Source of the DNA: Halosimplex halophilum
Lineage (GTDB): Archaea > Halobacteriota > Halobacteria > Halobacteriales > Haloarculaceae
Direction of reading: 5' to 3'
DNA: 64,000 nt
Assembly (NCBI RefSeq): GCF_004698125.1
Contig: NZ_SRHV01000006.1
Location: 204,103 to 268,102, forward strand
Part shown: one piece after another, positions 26,107 to 36,117 of the stretch
How positions within the stretch are numbered: position 1 is the stretch's first letter
Layout: every line of letters starts with the position of its first letter
The notes under the pieces: generated by a model
What the model was told of the DNA's origin: nothing
Databases searched by the model: none
What the model saw: the letters and a program-made list of their open reading frames with translations, nothing else
Position numbers and translations under genes: made by a program

Positions 26107-26924
26107 TCGCCCTCCTCCTGCCCGGCGGTCGCTCGCTGCCCACCTCCAGCGTCGGCTCCGTCGACGAACGAGGCGGTCCGCTCACAGGCGACTGCGTCGT
26201 CGGTCGGTTCCGGGTCCAGGCTGTCGTCGTTGCCGATCTCCTGTCTGTGGAGGTGGCCATCGTGGAGCTCGTAAACGACGTCGAACCGATCGCGCTCGTT
26301 GATGATGTGGGAGATGATAGCGACGCCGACGCCACGGGCCCGCAGTTCCTCGGTGAGGTCCCAGAACGCAAGGAACGTCTCCCAGTCGAATCCGGTGTAC
26401 GGTTCGTCCAGCAGGAGGAGATCGGGCTCGTGCATCAGCGCGACCGAGAGGTTAACTTTCTGTCGGTTGCCGCCGCTGAGGTGACGAATCTGCCGGTCGC
26501 GGAATCGGTCGAAGTCCAGCACGTCGGTCAACCACTCGCGCGCCTCGACGATCTCGTCGTCGGTCATCCCGTAGGCCGTCCCGAACAGCTCGAAGGTCTC
26601 GTCGACGGTCAGCCGGTCGTACAGCCGCGGTTCCTGCGGACACCAGCCGACGGAGCCGGCTCGTTCGACCTCGCCGGCGTCGTGGTCGAGGACGCCGGCG
26701 AGGATCCCCATGAGCGTCGACTTGCCGCTCCCATTCTCACCCATGATCCCGACGACCTGGCCATGCTCGACATGGAGCGTCGCCCCGTCGAGCACCTCGA
26801 CTGACCGGGCGAACGGCAGCCGCGAGTCGTAGGTCTTCTCGACGCCGGTCGCTCGAACGACCGCGTCTCGCGATCCGTCTTCGGCCGTGGTGGCGCGCGC
26901 GCCGCCGGTTCGGTCCGTGGTCAT
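26103..26924 (-). CDS. ABC transporter ATP-binding protein
   Basis: The 273-residue ATPase has Walker A GENGSGKST, signature LSGGNRQKV, and Walker B DLLLLDEPYTG followed by the H-loop histidine (IISH). Start ATG 26924 was chosen; codons upstream are not protein-like. The C-terminal 40 residues are polar and probably disordered. It powers the two-permease exporter encoded downstream with overlapping starts. The gap 26925-27282 holds no gene, but an AT-rich TATAAAATATA word lies near 27178. Confidence 0.9.
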   Translation of the reverse strand: MTTDRTGGARATTAEDGSRDAVVRATGVEKTYDSRLPFARSVEVLDGATLHVEHGQVVGIMGENGSGKSTLMGILAGVLDHDAGEVERAGSVGWCPQEPRLYDRLTVDETFELFGTAYGMTDDEIVEAREWLTDVLDFDRFRDRQIRHLSGGNRQKVNLSVALMHEPDLLLLDEPYTGFDWETFLAFWDLTEELRARGVGVAIISHIINERDRFDVVYELHDGHLHRQEIGNDDSLDPEPTDDAVACERTASFVDGADAGGGQRATAGQEEGE

Positions 26925-27282
26925 CACACATCTAACAACGAAACCATATTTCAACCGAATTTCCCTTGTCGAAGCGGCCCTGAACGCTGCCAAAAATTTC
27001 GATACGAAACTCCTGGTCCGTTGTGCCCCGACCGGGCGGCCACACGAGGCGGTCACATCTTCCGGAGAGGCACCGCTCCAGTGACGGCTGCCTGGCCGAG
27101 AACCCGTGCCAATCCCTCATACGCAGCAGTTTAGCCCGTCGATCGGAATGTAAGGGAGCGGGCAGTCAGGGTTTCGATATAAAATATACGATGCCGATCT
27201 GCTATGTATTCCGAACGGCAATCGCATTGAATGGTGCCGTCGTAGGATAGGTCAGGCTCCACTGATGTGGACCAGTGATTCC

Positions 27283-27678
27283 ATGGCTACCGACAACACC
27301 GACCGACGCGTCGTCTGGATAGCGCTCGCCGTCGTCGCCGCTCTCGTCGTGATTCCCTCTCTCGGGATGGGATTCGGGGTGATGGGCTTCGGCCCGATGA
27401 TGGGCGGCCACGGGATGTGGGGGGAAACCGGAATGGCGCCGGGCTGGTTGCTCCTCGTCGGGCTCCTGATGCAGTTGCTCTTCCTCGCCGCGCTCATCAG
27501 TGGCGTCTACCTTGTCTACCGCGTGGTCGTCGGCCGCGACGGAGATGGGACCGACCCGGCGCTCGAAGAACTCCGCCTCGCCTACGCTCGCGGCGATTTG
27601 AGCGAGGAGGAGTACGAGCGGCGACGTGACCGCCTTGAATCCAGTGCAGACCCTCCTCAGAGCGATGATCATCACTGA
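27283..27678 (+). CDS. SHOCT-domain membrane protein
   Basis: Start ATG 27283 gives MATDNTDRRVVWIALAVV, the usual family opening; ATG 27265 is less likely. Two TM helices flank a Met/Gly-rich loop (GFGVMGFGPMMGGHGMWG), and the C-terminus is a SHOCT motif (DPALEELRLAYARGDLSEEE). SHOCT tails mediate oligomer contacts. The Met-rich loop could touch copper, which fits the nearby metal island, but that is inference. Confidence 0.85.
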   Translation: MATDNTDRRVVWIALAVVAALVVIPSLGMGFGVMGFGPMMGGHGMWGETGMAPGWLLLVGLLMQLLFLAALISGVYLVYRVVVGRDGDGTDPALEELRLAYARGDLSEEEYERRRDRLESSADPPQSDDHH

Positions 27679-27806
27679 AATAGATATGTCGAGTTCCGGG
27701 GTCGGTGGCTTTCCACACGTCGGCCCACAGCAGATATCCCCTCCGAAACGGTCGGACACTGCGAGGCAGATGCTCCGAAGTTCCCTCGAACCGGAGGTGA
27801 CGACCC

Positions 27807-29273
27807 ATGGCCGTTGAGACTGTGATCCACGACGCGCTCGTGCTCACGGTTGACGACCGCAACCGACTGTACGAGCGCGGAACGGTCCTCGTCGACGGCG
27901 GTCAGATCACCGAAGTTCGAAAATCACGAGATGGCGACGCGGACATCACAGCCCAACACGTCGTCGACGGCGACGGGAAACTGGTGATGCCGGGACTGAT
28001 CAACGCCCACACGCATCTCGAACTGACGCCGCTGATCGGCGCGTTCAGCGACCTCGGCCTGCTGGAGATGATGGGGAGCATGACGGCCCTCTACGGACGC
28101 CTCGGCGAGGGTGAGTTCGACTACCTCGCGGAAACGGGGTACGAACTCGCCGCTCTGAACTTCCTCATCGGTGGCGTGACGACGGTCAACTCCATGGACG
28201 TACGGCCCGAGGCGGGCGCGGAGACGTTCGGCGAGGCCGGCCTCCGCGGGTTCTTCGGCCAGGCGATCACGGACCTCTTCTGGGACGTTCCCGTCGACGA
28301 GCAGTTCGCCCGTGCCCGCGCATTTATCGACGAGTATCACGACGCGTACGACGGACGCATCCGGGCGACGGTCTGTCCTCACGACGACTGGTCGTGTACC
28401 CGCAAACTGTGGGAGCAAACCGCGGATCTCGCGGCCGAGTACCCCGACCTGCTCGTCCACACGCACCTGCTCGAACTAGAGGAGAGCAACACGATGGCCA
28501 GATCAAACGGCGCCGAGGATTCGCTGGCACTCCTCGACGATGTTGGTCTCCTTGACGACCGTCTGGTCGCCGCTCACTTCCGCGTCGCCGATGACGAAGA
28601 CATCGCACGCACCGCCGAGGCGGAGGCGTCCGTCGCACACTGCCCGTCGGTGTTCGCCTATTGGAACCCTGACGCCGAGATGCAATGGACACCCGTTCCC
28701 GAACTTCGGGCCGCGGGCGTCGACGTCGGGCTAGGCATCGACGACCACTACTGGCACGACTCCTACAGCATGTTCGGTGAAGCGCGGCAGGCCCGCCTCG
28801 CGGCCAACGTCAAGCGGACGACTGGCCAGTACTCGTCGATGGAACTGGTCCGAATGCTCACGATCGAGGGTGCCCGCACCCTCGGCATCGGCGACGAAAT
28901 CGGAAGTATCGAACCGGACAAGCGAGCGGACCTCCTCGTCCTCGATGTCGATAAGCCGAAGTTCACCCCATTGACGAACGTGCCCGCTCACGTAGTGAAC
29001 AACGCCGCACCGGCCGACGTGGAGACGGTTCTCGTCGACGGCGACGTCGTGATGCGGGGTGGGGAACCGATCACGATGGACGTCGACGCAGTCCAGGAGC
29101 GAGCGGAACGAGCGGTCGAGCGCTTCGCCGACGAGACTGGCTGGGAGCTCCACCTCGGTGGTGCCGAGCCCCCAGACACGGTCGAAACGCTCCGTGACCT
29201 CCCGAAACGCGGGCCTTCGCGGCTGGTGTCTCGGCTCGCCGTCCAGTCGGCTCGCGACAAATTCCCCTTCTAA
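27807..29273 (+). CDS. Amidohydrolase (TRZ/ATZ/guanine-deaminase-like)
   Basis: The 488-residue protein has the metal-binding NAHTHLE near residue 67, a further HTHLLE in the barrel, and the late GIDDHYWHDS region, in the order of TRZ/ATZ-type hydrolases that deaminate ring compounds such as S-adenosylhomocysteine or chlorotriazine analogues. The C-terminal composite domain (KRADLLVLDVDKP) is intact. Immediate downstream alpha/beta hydrolase (six bases apart) suggests an operon. Substrate is not readable. Confidence 0.88.
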   Translation: MAVETVIHDALVLTVDDRNRLYERGTVLVDGGQITEVRKSRDGDADITAQHVVDGDGKLVMPGLINAHTHLELTPLIGAFSDLGLLEMMGSMTALYGRLGEGEFDYLAETGYELAALNFLIGGVTTVNSMDVRPEAGAETFGEAGLRGFFGQAITDLFWDVPVDEQFARARAFIDEYHDAYDGRIRATVCPHDDWSCTRKLWEQTADLAAEYPDLLVHTHLLELEESNTMARSNGAEDSLALLDDVGLLDDRLVAAHFRVADDEDIARTAEAEASVAHCPSVFAYWNPDAEMQWTPVPELRAAGVDVGLGIDDHYWHDSYSMFGEARQARLAANVKRTTGQYSSMELVRMLTIEGARTLGIGDEIGSIEPDKRADLLVLDVDKPKFTPLTNVPAHVVNNAAPADVETVLVDGDVVMRGGEPITMDVDAVQERAERAVERFADETGWELHLGGAEPPDTVETLRDLPKRGPSRLVSRLAVQSARDKFPF

Positions 29274-29279
29274 ACACCC

Positions 29280-30191
29280 GTGACGACCGCACAGTTCCCA
29301 CCTGGGTACGTTCCGTTCGAGGATGTCCGTCAATCGCTCCCGATACCACGACAGGTTCAGGTGTCCGATTCGGTCGAGTTAGAGACGTTGCATCTGTCCG
29401 GTCCAGATCCGGCTATCGTGTTTGTCCACGGTGGCCTTGGCTCGCTCTGGAACCCGTATCCCCAACTGGCTGCCTTCGAAGGGGAACACGAATTGGTAAC
29501 CTATTCCCTCGCGGGGAACGGAAACTCGACGGCCAGACCGACGCAATCCCTTGCTGGCCACGTCTCTGACCTTCGGCAATTGCTCGACGAACTTCAGATT
29601 GATCAGCCGATCGTTCACGGCCACAGTTACGGTACCGCCGTCGCCATCGAATACGCCAAGCGCCACCCGATAGCGGGCGTCGTTCTCCACGCCGGTGGCG
29701 ATCACGACCTCACGCCGGCGTGGGAAAAGCCACTGCTACGTCTGTTTCTCGCACTTCGCCTCTATCGAATACCCGTTAACGACGCGCTCATCCGGCAACT
29801 GGCCTACACTGTGGGATTCCACGAGGAAACATCGCCGGCTGTGGTCGAGGACTTCCTGCAATCGAACCCGTTACCGCATCGGCGATCGGCATGGACGACC
29901 GTTACTGAGGGGTTCTGGGGGTATGACGGTCGAAGCACTATGGACCAAATCGATGTGCCGACGCTCGTCATCCACGGGCCTGCAGACGGGATCGTCCCAG
30001 TGGAAGTAGGACGTGACACGGCGATCCGAATTCCCAAGGGTGTGTTCTGTCGGGTTGAGCGAACCGGGCACGTGGCAATGATCGAACGGCCTGATGCGTA
30101 CAACACGCTGATTCGAGCACTCGTCACTGCGATACGCGAAACCCTCAACCTTGATGCGGCACTCTCAAGCCACCTTGAATGCGAGGAGTGA
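29280..30191 (+). CDS. Alpha/beta-hydrolase
   Basis: Starts with GTG six bases after the amidohydrolase stop. The 303-residue protein has IVFVHGGLGS (oxyanion region), the nucleophile elbow GHSYG, an acid in HGPADGIVP and the histidine in GHVAMIERP, so the Ser-Asp-His triad is complete. It is probably an esterase or related hydrolase in the same small operon. The substrate is unknown. Confidence 0.85.
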   Translation: MTTAQFPPGYVPFEDVRQSLPIPRQVQVSDSVELETLHLSGPDPAIVFVHGGLGSLWNPYPQLAAFEGEHELVTYSLAGNGNSTARPTQSLAGHVSDLRQLLDELQIDQPIVHGHSYGTAVAIEYAKRHPIAGVVLHAGGDHDLTPAWEKPLLRLFLALRLYRIPVNDALIRQLAYTVGFHEETSPAVVEDFLQSNPLPHRRSAWTTVTEGFWGYDGRSTMDQIDVPTLVIHGPADGIVPVEVGRDTAIRIPKGVFCRVERTGHVAMIERPDAYNTLIRALVTAIRETLNLDAALSSHLECEE

Positions 30192-30420
30192 TTCGCCATG
30201 ACGGTCGATCGTTTCGAGACTCATTCGTGACCCCACCGGTTCGAGAGGTCACCCGTTCGGGCCCGGAAAAAACACGCTACGGAAGCGTTCCACCGACAGC
30301 CTCCGACACTGATGACTCGTGGTCACCGGACGAGTGGGGAATACGGTGAGAACTGTCTGAGGCGCGCCGACGCTGGAAGTCGTCTCTGAGAGCGTGCCTG
30401 TCCGAGCTACCGGCAGCCAG

Positions 30421-31758
30421 CTACCGTCGAGTGACAATCGCTTCGATCGCCGGTTCGGGCCGTAGTTGTAGCGAGGGGGTAAACGTCAGCGGGCCGTCGA
30501 CCGAGACGGCCAACTCGACAGTGGCGAGGATCGTCGCCACGACGAGCGCCAGTTCCTGCTTGGCGAAGTGCATCCCGACGCAGTTGCGCGGGCCACCGCT
30601 GAACGGGAAGTAGGCGTACTCGGGCCGGTTGGTGGCCCGCTCCCAGCGAGTCGGGTCGAACGTCGTCGGGTCGTCCCAGAACCGGTCGTCGCGATGGACC
30701 GGCCACTGCGGGAGCAGGAACTGTGCCCCCGCCGGAAGGTCGTAGCCGCCGAGGGTCACCGGTTCGGTCGCCTGCCGCATGACGCCCAGCGTCGGTGGAT
30801 ACAGGCGCAGTGTCTCGGCCACGACGTGTCGGGTGTGTTCGAGCCCCGGGAGCAGTTCGCTGGCTGGCTGCTCGTTCCCGACGACAGTTTGAGCCTCCTC
30901 GGTCAGCATCGCCCGGTGGTCCGGATGCTCGTCGAGCACCCGCCAGACGTGGGTCAGCGCGACCGAGGGGGAGTCGTGGCCCGCGAGCAACATCGCGACC
31001 ACGTTCTCCCGGACTTCCGCCAGCGACAGGTCGCCCGCATCGTGGGCGTCCAGCAGGACCGAACAGAGGTCCTTACCCCGGTCCGTCCCCCGACGCTCGG
31101 TGATGATGTCATCGACGAACGCGTCGAGTTCGGTCACCGTTCGCTCGAAGCGCCGGTCCGTCGGCGTCGGCACCCAGTCGGGAAGCAGCTGGCCGGGTCT
31201 GCGGAAGTTCGCCCGGTCGACGAGCGCGTCCGCTGCAGCCATGACGACCGCTTCGCGGCCACGAATATCCACGTCGAGGAGCGCGTCGGCGAGGACGGTC
31301 ACGGTGAGCCGCCGCATCTCCTCGTAGAGGTCGATCTGCTCGCCGTCGTCCCACGCTTCGATGCAGGCCGCCGTCGTTTCGACCGTCCGGTCGGCGTAGC
31401 GGCCCATCGCGTCGCGGGTGAACGCGGGGTGCAATGCCCGCCGGAGGCGCTCCCATCGCTCGCCGGTCGTCGTGGTGACTGCGTGGTCCTCGACCCCGCT
31501 GAACGTCTCGCGCTGGGCGGGACTGATCGTGAACGACTCGTGGTCGTCGACGAGAATCTGTTCGATCAGGGCCGGGCCCGTCACGAGATACATCTCCTGG
31601 CCGGGGATGTCGAGGCGAACGATGTCGCCGAGTGTCGCCCACCGCTCCATGGCGTCGACCGGGTTCCGAGCGAACGCGAGGCCGTTACCGAACAGTGGAA
31701 CACCGTCCGGTGTCGGCGGCGAGGCCGTCGTGTCGGCAGCCATCCGTTGGGCAGTCAT
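30421..31758 (-). CDS. Cytochrome P450
   Basis: The 445-residue protein carries the I-helix AGHDSPSVALTH, the K-helix ETLR, and the heme loop FSGGPRNCVGMHFAKQEL with the cysteine ligand. No membrane anchor is seen, so it is soluble, as in other prokaryotic P450s. ATG 31758 is favoured over the start 21 bases upstream, being the first start after the divergent promoter region. It is divergent from an HTH-10 gene 84 bases away, which may control it. The redox partner is not encoded here. Confidence 0.93.
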   Translation of the reverse strand: MTAQRMAADTTASPPTPDGVPLFGNGLAFARNPVDAMERWATLGDIVRLDIPGQEMYLVTGPALIEQILVDDHESFTISPAQRETFSGVEDHAVTTTTGERWERLRRALHPAFTRDAMGRYADRTVETTAACIEAWDDGEQIDLYEEMRRLTVTVLADALLDVDIRGREAVVMAAADALVDRANFRRPGQLLPDWVPTPTDRRFERTVTELDAFVDDIITERRGTDRGKDLCSVLLDAHDAGDLSLAEVRENVVAMLLAGHDSPSVALTHVWRVLDEHPDHRAMLTEEAQTVVGNEQPASELLPGLEHTRHVVAETLRLYPPTLGVMRQATEPVTLGGYDLPAGAQFLLPQWPVHRDDRFWDDPTTFDPTRWERATNRPEYAYFPFSGGPRNCVGMHFAKQELALVVATILATVELAVSVDGPLTFTPSLQLRPEPAIEAIVTRR

Positions 31759-31842
31759 GAATAACCAATCGACCGCCAAACTGTTCGATACTGTGGCGAA
31801 GTGCCTAGCTTCTTTTTACGTAATGGCTGCGACCGCACCGGC

Positions 31843-32556
31843 ATGAAGTACCTCGATGTCCGAATCGATCTGCCGGACCGGATGCTGCATCCGATGCAGG
31901 CGTTCATCCGCCACGAGGAGGCCGTCCAGTACGAGGAGATGCTCGCGTGGCGCGTCCGCCCCGACGCGGACGTCGAGTACGCCCTGTACTACGTCGAGGC
32001 GGACCTGGAGGCGTACCGGGAAGCAGTGCACGATATCGAGACGGTCGTCGAGTGTCAGATCACGCCGGTCGACGACGGGGCCGCGCACGTCTGGGCGTGC
32101 GAGGAGACGCGTCCCGAGACCCGCGCGTGGCGTGACGCCTTCGCCGACCGGCAGTTGATCGTGGTGCCGCCGATCCGGTTCGACAAGAGGGCCACGATGG
32201 CGCTGACGATCGTCGGTGATGGGGGTGCTATCCACGACACGATCGAGACGATTCCCCCTGCGGTGGACGTGACTATCGACGAGATCGGCACCTACGACCG
32301 CCGCGGGGGAACGCTGGTCGGTACGCTCACCGACCGGCAGCTCGTCGCTATGGGAACGGCACTCCGACTCGGCTATTACGAGGTGCCCCGTGACGCGACG
32401 CTTGCGGACATCGCGGACGAACTCAACTGTGCGGAGAGCACTGCATCGGTCCTGCTCCGCCGAGCCGAGCGGGATATTCTCTCCCGGGTGTTCGACCGCT
32501 ATGGGGGGACTGCCGATCAGATTTCGGCAGCACACGTGACTGCTCGGGAGGGGTGA
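31843..32556 (+). CDS. HTH-10 (Bat-type) regulator
   Basis: The 237-residue protein has the two-part plan of this family: an N-terminal beta-rich sensor region, then LTDRQLVAMGTALRLGYYEV and the recognition helix SASVLLRRAERDILSRV region. A TATA word TTTTTACGTA (31812-31821) lies about 26 bases before the ATG, so it is leaderless. Divergence from the P450 gene makes that gene a likely target. Confidence 0.85.
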   Translation: MKYLDVRIDLPDRMLHPMQAFIRHEEAVQYEEMLAWRVRPDADVEYALYYVEADLEAYREAVHDIETVVECQITPVDDGAAHVWACEETRPETRAWRDAFADRQLIVVPPIRFDKRATMALTIVGDGGAIHDTIETIPPAVDVTIDEIGTYDRRGGTLVGTLTDRQLVAMGTALRLGYYEVPRDATLADIADELNCAESTASVLLRRAERDILSRVFDRYGGTADQISAAHVTAREG

Positions 32557-32628
32557 TCGAATCCATGGCTGTCGCTCGGGCCTTACTCAGCGGATCATTT
32601 GCTGAATTTGACACAGTGACAGAGGTTT

Positions 32629-32642
32629 CCGAAGATTTATCA
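32629..32642 (+). promoter_or_regulatory. BRE/TATA of the beta-helix surface protein gene
   Basis: CCGAAGATTTATCA reads as a purine-rich BRE followed by TTTATCA, centred about 27 bases before ATG 32666. This is the spacing expected for leaderless haloarchaeal transcripts. Confidence 0.5.
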
Positions 32643-32665
32643 ATCCAAAATAGAACGATGGGGAC

Positions 32666-34612
32666 ATGAGTGAATCAAATAGGAGTACAACGTTTACTTG
32701 TATTGCGATTTTTTCTCTTATTGGGATTTCATTGTTCGGTGGCGTCGCGGCCGGTGACGACCCGACCTTCGTTGAGGAGCCGATCTCTACTGACGAAACA
32801 TGGACACCCGGGGAAGGCCCCTATCGTGTTACAGACGATATCACGGTTTCTAACGGAACTCAGCTGACAATAGAACCAGGGACGACTGTTGAATTTGTGG
32901 AGGGCGGTTCGCTTATAATCAAAGGAGAACTAGTTGCCGGCCAGAATAATAGCGAGAACGTTCAATTTACAACCTTGTATGATGATGCCAGTGCAGGTAA
33001 TTGGGATGGATTGATCATCCAGGGGTCCGCCGAATTGAACGATGTGTCAATCAACAAGCCGACAAATGGTCTTGTTATAAACAATGGCGGTGCCGCTGAG
33101 GCTACTAGCATACAGTTCCATGAGACTCAACATTCCGCCGTCGTACTCGACTCTGGCGGTACCGCAGTTTTAATTGATGCAAAGTTCGGAGAGATCAGCG
33201 ATGGGACCACTCCTTCAGACATATCCTTCGAGGGCGCGGGTGGGCTTACGATCCGTTCCTCTGTCGTCCCGCATGGGATCAGCGGCCACTCCGATAGCGC
33301 CGGAGTTACCCATCTCACGGCGATAAATAACGATTTTCGAGGGGAAATATCGTTTTCAGGCAGAACGAATGAGGTAACATTCAAAAATAACCTAATCAGA
33401 GATGAGATAATATTTGAGCGGCGATACGGCGGTGGAAGCGGTTTCGTCTTTACACAGAACACGATCACCTCTGCTGGGAAAGTGTCGATTTCAGTTATAG
33501 ACACTCTCTCTGATGTCACCGTCACGGAAAACAATCTGACTAACGGCCGCTTCCTGATTTCATCCTCAGGTACAACCCAGCACGTCCGGGTTCAATCAAA
33601 CACTGGAAAGAACGGTGTCATCAAGATCATCGGGGGGGACAATCTCAATGATGTCACTGTTCGAGGGAACAAGTTCCAAAATACACGGCTTCAGCTCCGC
33701 GGTTCCTCCCTCTCAAACATTCAAGCTAGCGAGAACACGCTTTTCGGGGGCAGTCGAGGAATCGAATTAATTGCTGAACATCAAGTCGAGAAGGCTGAGT
33801 TGACTCAGAACCGAATCTACTGGGCGGAATCGGCGGGAATCTATATTAAAACAAACCACCCCAGCGTAGGGGACGTGACCGGTACCAATATTTCGAACAA
33901 CATGATTGCTCGAAATGGCGGTGCTGGCATTTTTATTAACTCGCCTAGTGCGAACATCTGTTGTGACGACGATGCCAAATCAGTGATCAGTGAGAACCAT
34001 CTTGTGAATAATACGTTAGGTATTGAACTGATCAAAGGGAAACCGACTGTCATAGAACAGAACCACGTCGTTGGAAACAATAAGACGGGGATACGGCTGG
34101 CTGCAGATGGACCGGCTATTGATTCGGCAACTGTTTTCACTGTTAACCAGAGCAATATTTATGATAACGGGGCCGCTCTGACATACGAATCAGGGACTGA
34201 TGCAGAGGTTATCGCGGAAAATAACTACTGGGGGGCACCGAGTGGCCCCCATTACCCAGCTATCCTTCCAGAAGGAGAGGGCGGCAACGTTTCGAGTCAG
34301 GGAGAAATTGTAAATATCAATCCTTGGAGAGAGTCCCGTTTTGACGGGCTCGTTCCTGAGAGTGTTCCACCCAAGCAGCCGGAGCAATCGGACTCCGAAC
34401 AATCAGCTACTCCAACGGTAACCGATTCAGAGAGATCTACCGTAGAAGAAAACTCTGCACAGATGCAGACTATATCAGAAACAGAAGAGAACTCAGAGTT
34501 AGACGGTGATCGTGATGATGCCTCGGGGTCCCGAGGACCCGGGTTCGGAATCGTAGCTACACTGCTTGCCGTTTCCGCCGTAGCGATCCTCGCTAATAGA
34601 GGGGGAGAATAA
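32666..34612 (+). CDS. PGF-CTERM parallel beta-helix surface protein
   Basis: The 648-residue protein has a signal peptide (FTCIAIFSLIGISLFGGVAAG), a long run of beta-helix repeats (N..I/F.N.. spacing; many Asn/Ser/Thr turns), a Ser/Thr/Glu-rich linker, and a C-terminal GPGF motif followed by one TM helix and basic end. That tail is the PGF-CTERM signal cut by archaeosortase ArtA for lipid attachment. The gene is visibly AT-richer than its neighbours, which points to acquisition from elsewhere. Likely an S-layer-associated protein or carbohydrate-binding surface factor; the ligand is unknown. Confidence 0.88.
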   Translation: MSESNRSTTFTCIAIFSLIGISLFGGVAAGDDPTFVEEPISTDETWTPGEGPYRVTDDITVSNGTQLTIEPGTTVEFVEGGSLIIKGELVAGQNNSENVQFTTLYDDASAGNWDGLIIQGSAELNDVSINKPTNGLVINNGGAAEATSIQFHETQHSAVVLDSGGTAVLIDAKFGEISDGTTPSDISFEGAGGLTIRSSVVPHGISGHSDSAGVTHLTAINNDFRGEISFSGRTNEVTFKNNLIRDEIIFERRYGGGSGFVFTQNTITSAGKVSISVIDTLSDVTVTENNLTNGRFLISSSGTTQHVRVQSNTGKNGVIKIIGGDNLNDVTVRGNKFQNTRLQLRGSSLSNIQASENTLFGGSRGIELIAEHQVEKAELTQNRIYWAESAGIYIKTNHPSVGDVTGTNISNNMIARNGGAGIFINSPSANICCDDDAKSVISENHLVNNTLGIELIKGKPTVIEQNHVVGNNKTGIRLAADGPAIDSATVFTVNQSNIYDNGAALTYESGTDAEVIAENNYWGAPSGPHYPAILPEGEGGNVSSQGEIVNINPWRESRFDGLVPESVPPKQPEQSDSEQSATPTVTDSERSTVEENSAQMQTISETEENSELDGDRDDASGSRGPGFGIVATLLAVSAVAILANRGGE

Positions 34613-34741
34613 ATAAGAGTCATCAGCAGCCGTTGTCACTGATTGGGTCCCACGACTCATTGACTAGTCGATCTGCTTGAAGACAGAACCCGACTCCGTG
34701 CGAGATCTGCGCCCTATACCACTCAAAAACGTGTCTCGGGA

Positions 34742-34963
34742 TCGTTCGGGGGGATCGCCGATATAACCACGAGTGCTCTTAAAGACGAAGGATTCAGTGT
34801 TCTTTGTGATATCAACATACAAGCTGCATTCGCAAAAAGCTCGATAAGGAATTCCGTCGGTATCGAATTCTTGGAGCTTGCATCCGGAGCTTGCGTATCA
34901 GGGGCTCGAAGATGAAATCGTCTAGAACTCGTCTCCGTATGCAAATATTGCCCTAATCTAAGA
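34742..34963 (+). pseudogene. DUF302 relic with several frameshifts
   Basis: One frame reads ALKDEGFSVLCDINIQAAF; after a shift a second frame reads KKLDKEFRRYRILGAC; a third reads LAYQGLEDEIV. These are consecutive pieces of a DUF302 protein like the intact one at 20709-21125. The end of the domain is missing. The rest of 34613-35142 holds nothing I recognise. Confidence 0.7.
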
Positions 34964-35142
34964 CGCCACGCGGAATGAACTGAACGGGGCATTGAGCGCC
35001 CTCATCGGATGATCTCGATATCTTTGCCGATCTGACGGAACCCAAATAGCCGTGGATATCGCCGTGACGGAGACAGGGATACGTGTCGCGATGTTTCTCT
35101 CCAGTAAGTGTTGAATTCGGATCCGCCTGAACGGTGGTACCT

Positions 35143-36066
35143 ATGAGTACTCCAGAGTCACGGATAGATGTCGAACAGTTTGTCTCGAACCTTCTCGATT
35201 TCCAGTACCGCGAGGTAATGATGGTCTTCGCGACGCTTGCTGTCGTGACAGGATCTATCGTCTTCTTCCCCGGATTCGATAATCTTAGCAAGGGCTTGCA
35301 GGCCGACATTTCGCCTGGCCTGTTGGCGGCGTTCGTTCTGGTTGCAGTCGTCGCTGGCGTCGTCAAGGGGATGGTGGGCTTCGGCTATGCACTCATCACG
35401 ACGCCCATCTTCGCTTCCGTGATCGATCCGACCTTCGCAGTCGTCGTCTTGGCTATTCCGCCGTGGATGATCAATATGTTCCAGATCGGAGAAACCAATA
35501 CTGGTCTATCCTTCATCCGCGAGGAATGGGTTCTCGTCTTTTTAGCTATCGTGGGCTCGGTAATCGGAGTCGCGTTCCTCGCTGAATTTAGCACGGGCCC
35601 GATCGTTCCGTTCCTCATCGGCCTCGTGATCTTTGGCTACGTCGTCTTCCAGGTCGTTCAGGACTTCGTCACCGTCGAAGAGACGCACAATCCGCTCGGA
35701 CTCAGCGTCGCGGGGTTCCTCGAGGGATTCCTCCTGGCCGTCGCGAACCTCGGCCCGCTGCTTCCGGCGTACTTCCATACGTTTGAGCGAGACACAGAGC
35801 GGTACATCGGCGGCCTCTCGATGGTCCTCGGCGCCATTTTCACAGTCCGAATCATCCAGATGGCGCTGTTCACGGACCTGTTGACGACCTATCGGCTATG
35901 GCTCGGATCGGTGATCGCGGTCGTCACTATCGTCGGCCTTCTACTCGGGACGTACCTCCGCCGTCTCGAAGTTGACGAGGAGAAGTTCAACTGGTTCGTC
36001 GTCGCGTTGCTGTTCGTCATCTCACTCAATATCTTCCGGAATACGATTCCCGCGCTCTTCCTGTGA
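35143..36066 (+). CDS. TauE/SafE (TSUP) family transporter
   Basis: The 307-residue membrane protein has about eight TM helices and the family word GVVKGMVGFGYALITTP in its first half. The second half (LGLSVAGFLEGFLLAVANLG) repeats the pattern. Start ATG 35143 fits better than the one nine bases upstream. TSUP proteins move sulfite, sulfoacetate or other sulfur anions. A second TSUP and many sulfur genes follow within 20 kb. Direction and substrate are not readable. Confidence 0.87.
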   Translation: MSTPESRIDVEQFVSNLLDFQYREVMMVFATLAVVTGSIVFFPGFDNLSKGLQADISPGLLAAFVLVAVVAGVVKGMVGFGYALITTPIFASVIDPTFAVVVLAIPPWMINMFQIGETNTGLSFIREEWVLVFLAIVGSVIGVAFLAEFSTGPIVPFLIGLVIFGYVVFQVVQDFVTVEETHNPLGLSVAGFLEGFLLAVANLGPLLPAYFHTFERDTERYIGGLSMVLGAIFTVRIIQMALFTDLLTTYRLWLGSVIAVVTIVGLLLGTYLRRLEVDEEKFNWFVVALLFVISLNIFRNTIPALFL

Positions 36067-36117
36067 GACAGAAGAGATTTAGAGGACCGATGTTACCGGT
36101 GGCACCGCAATAACCCA

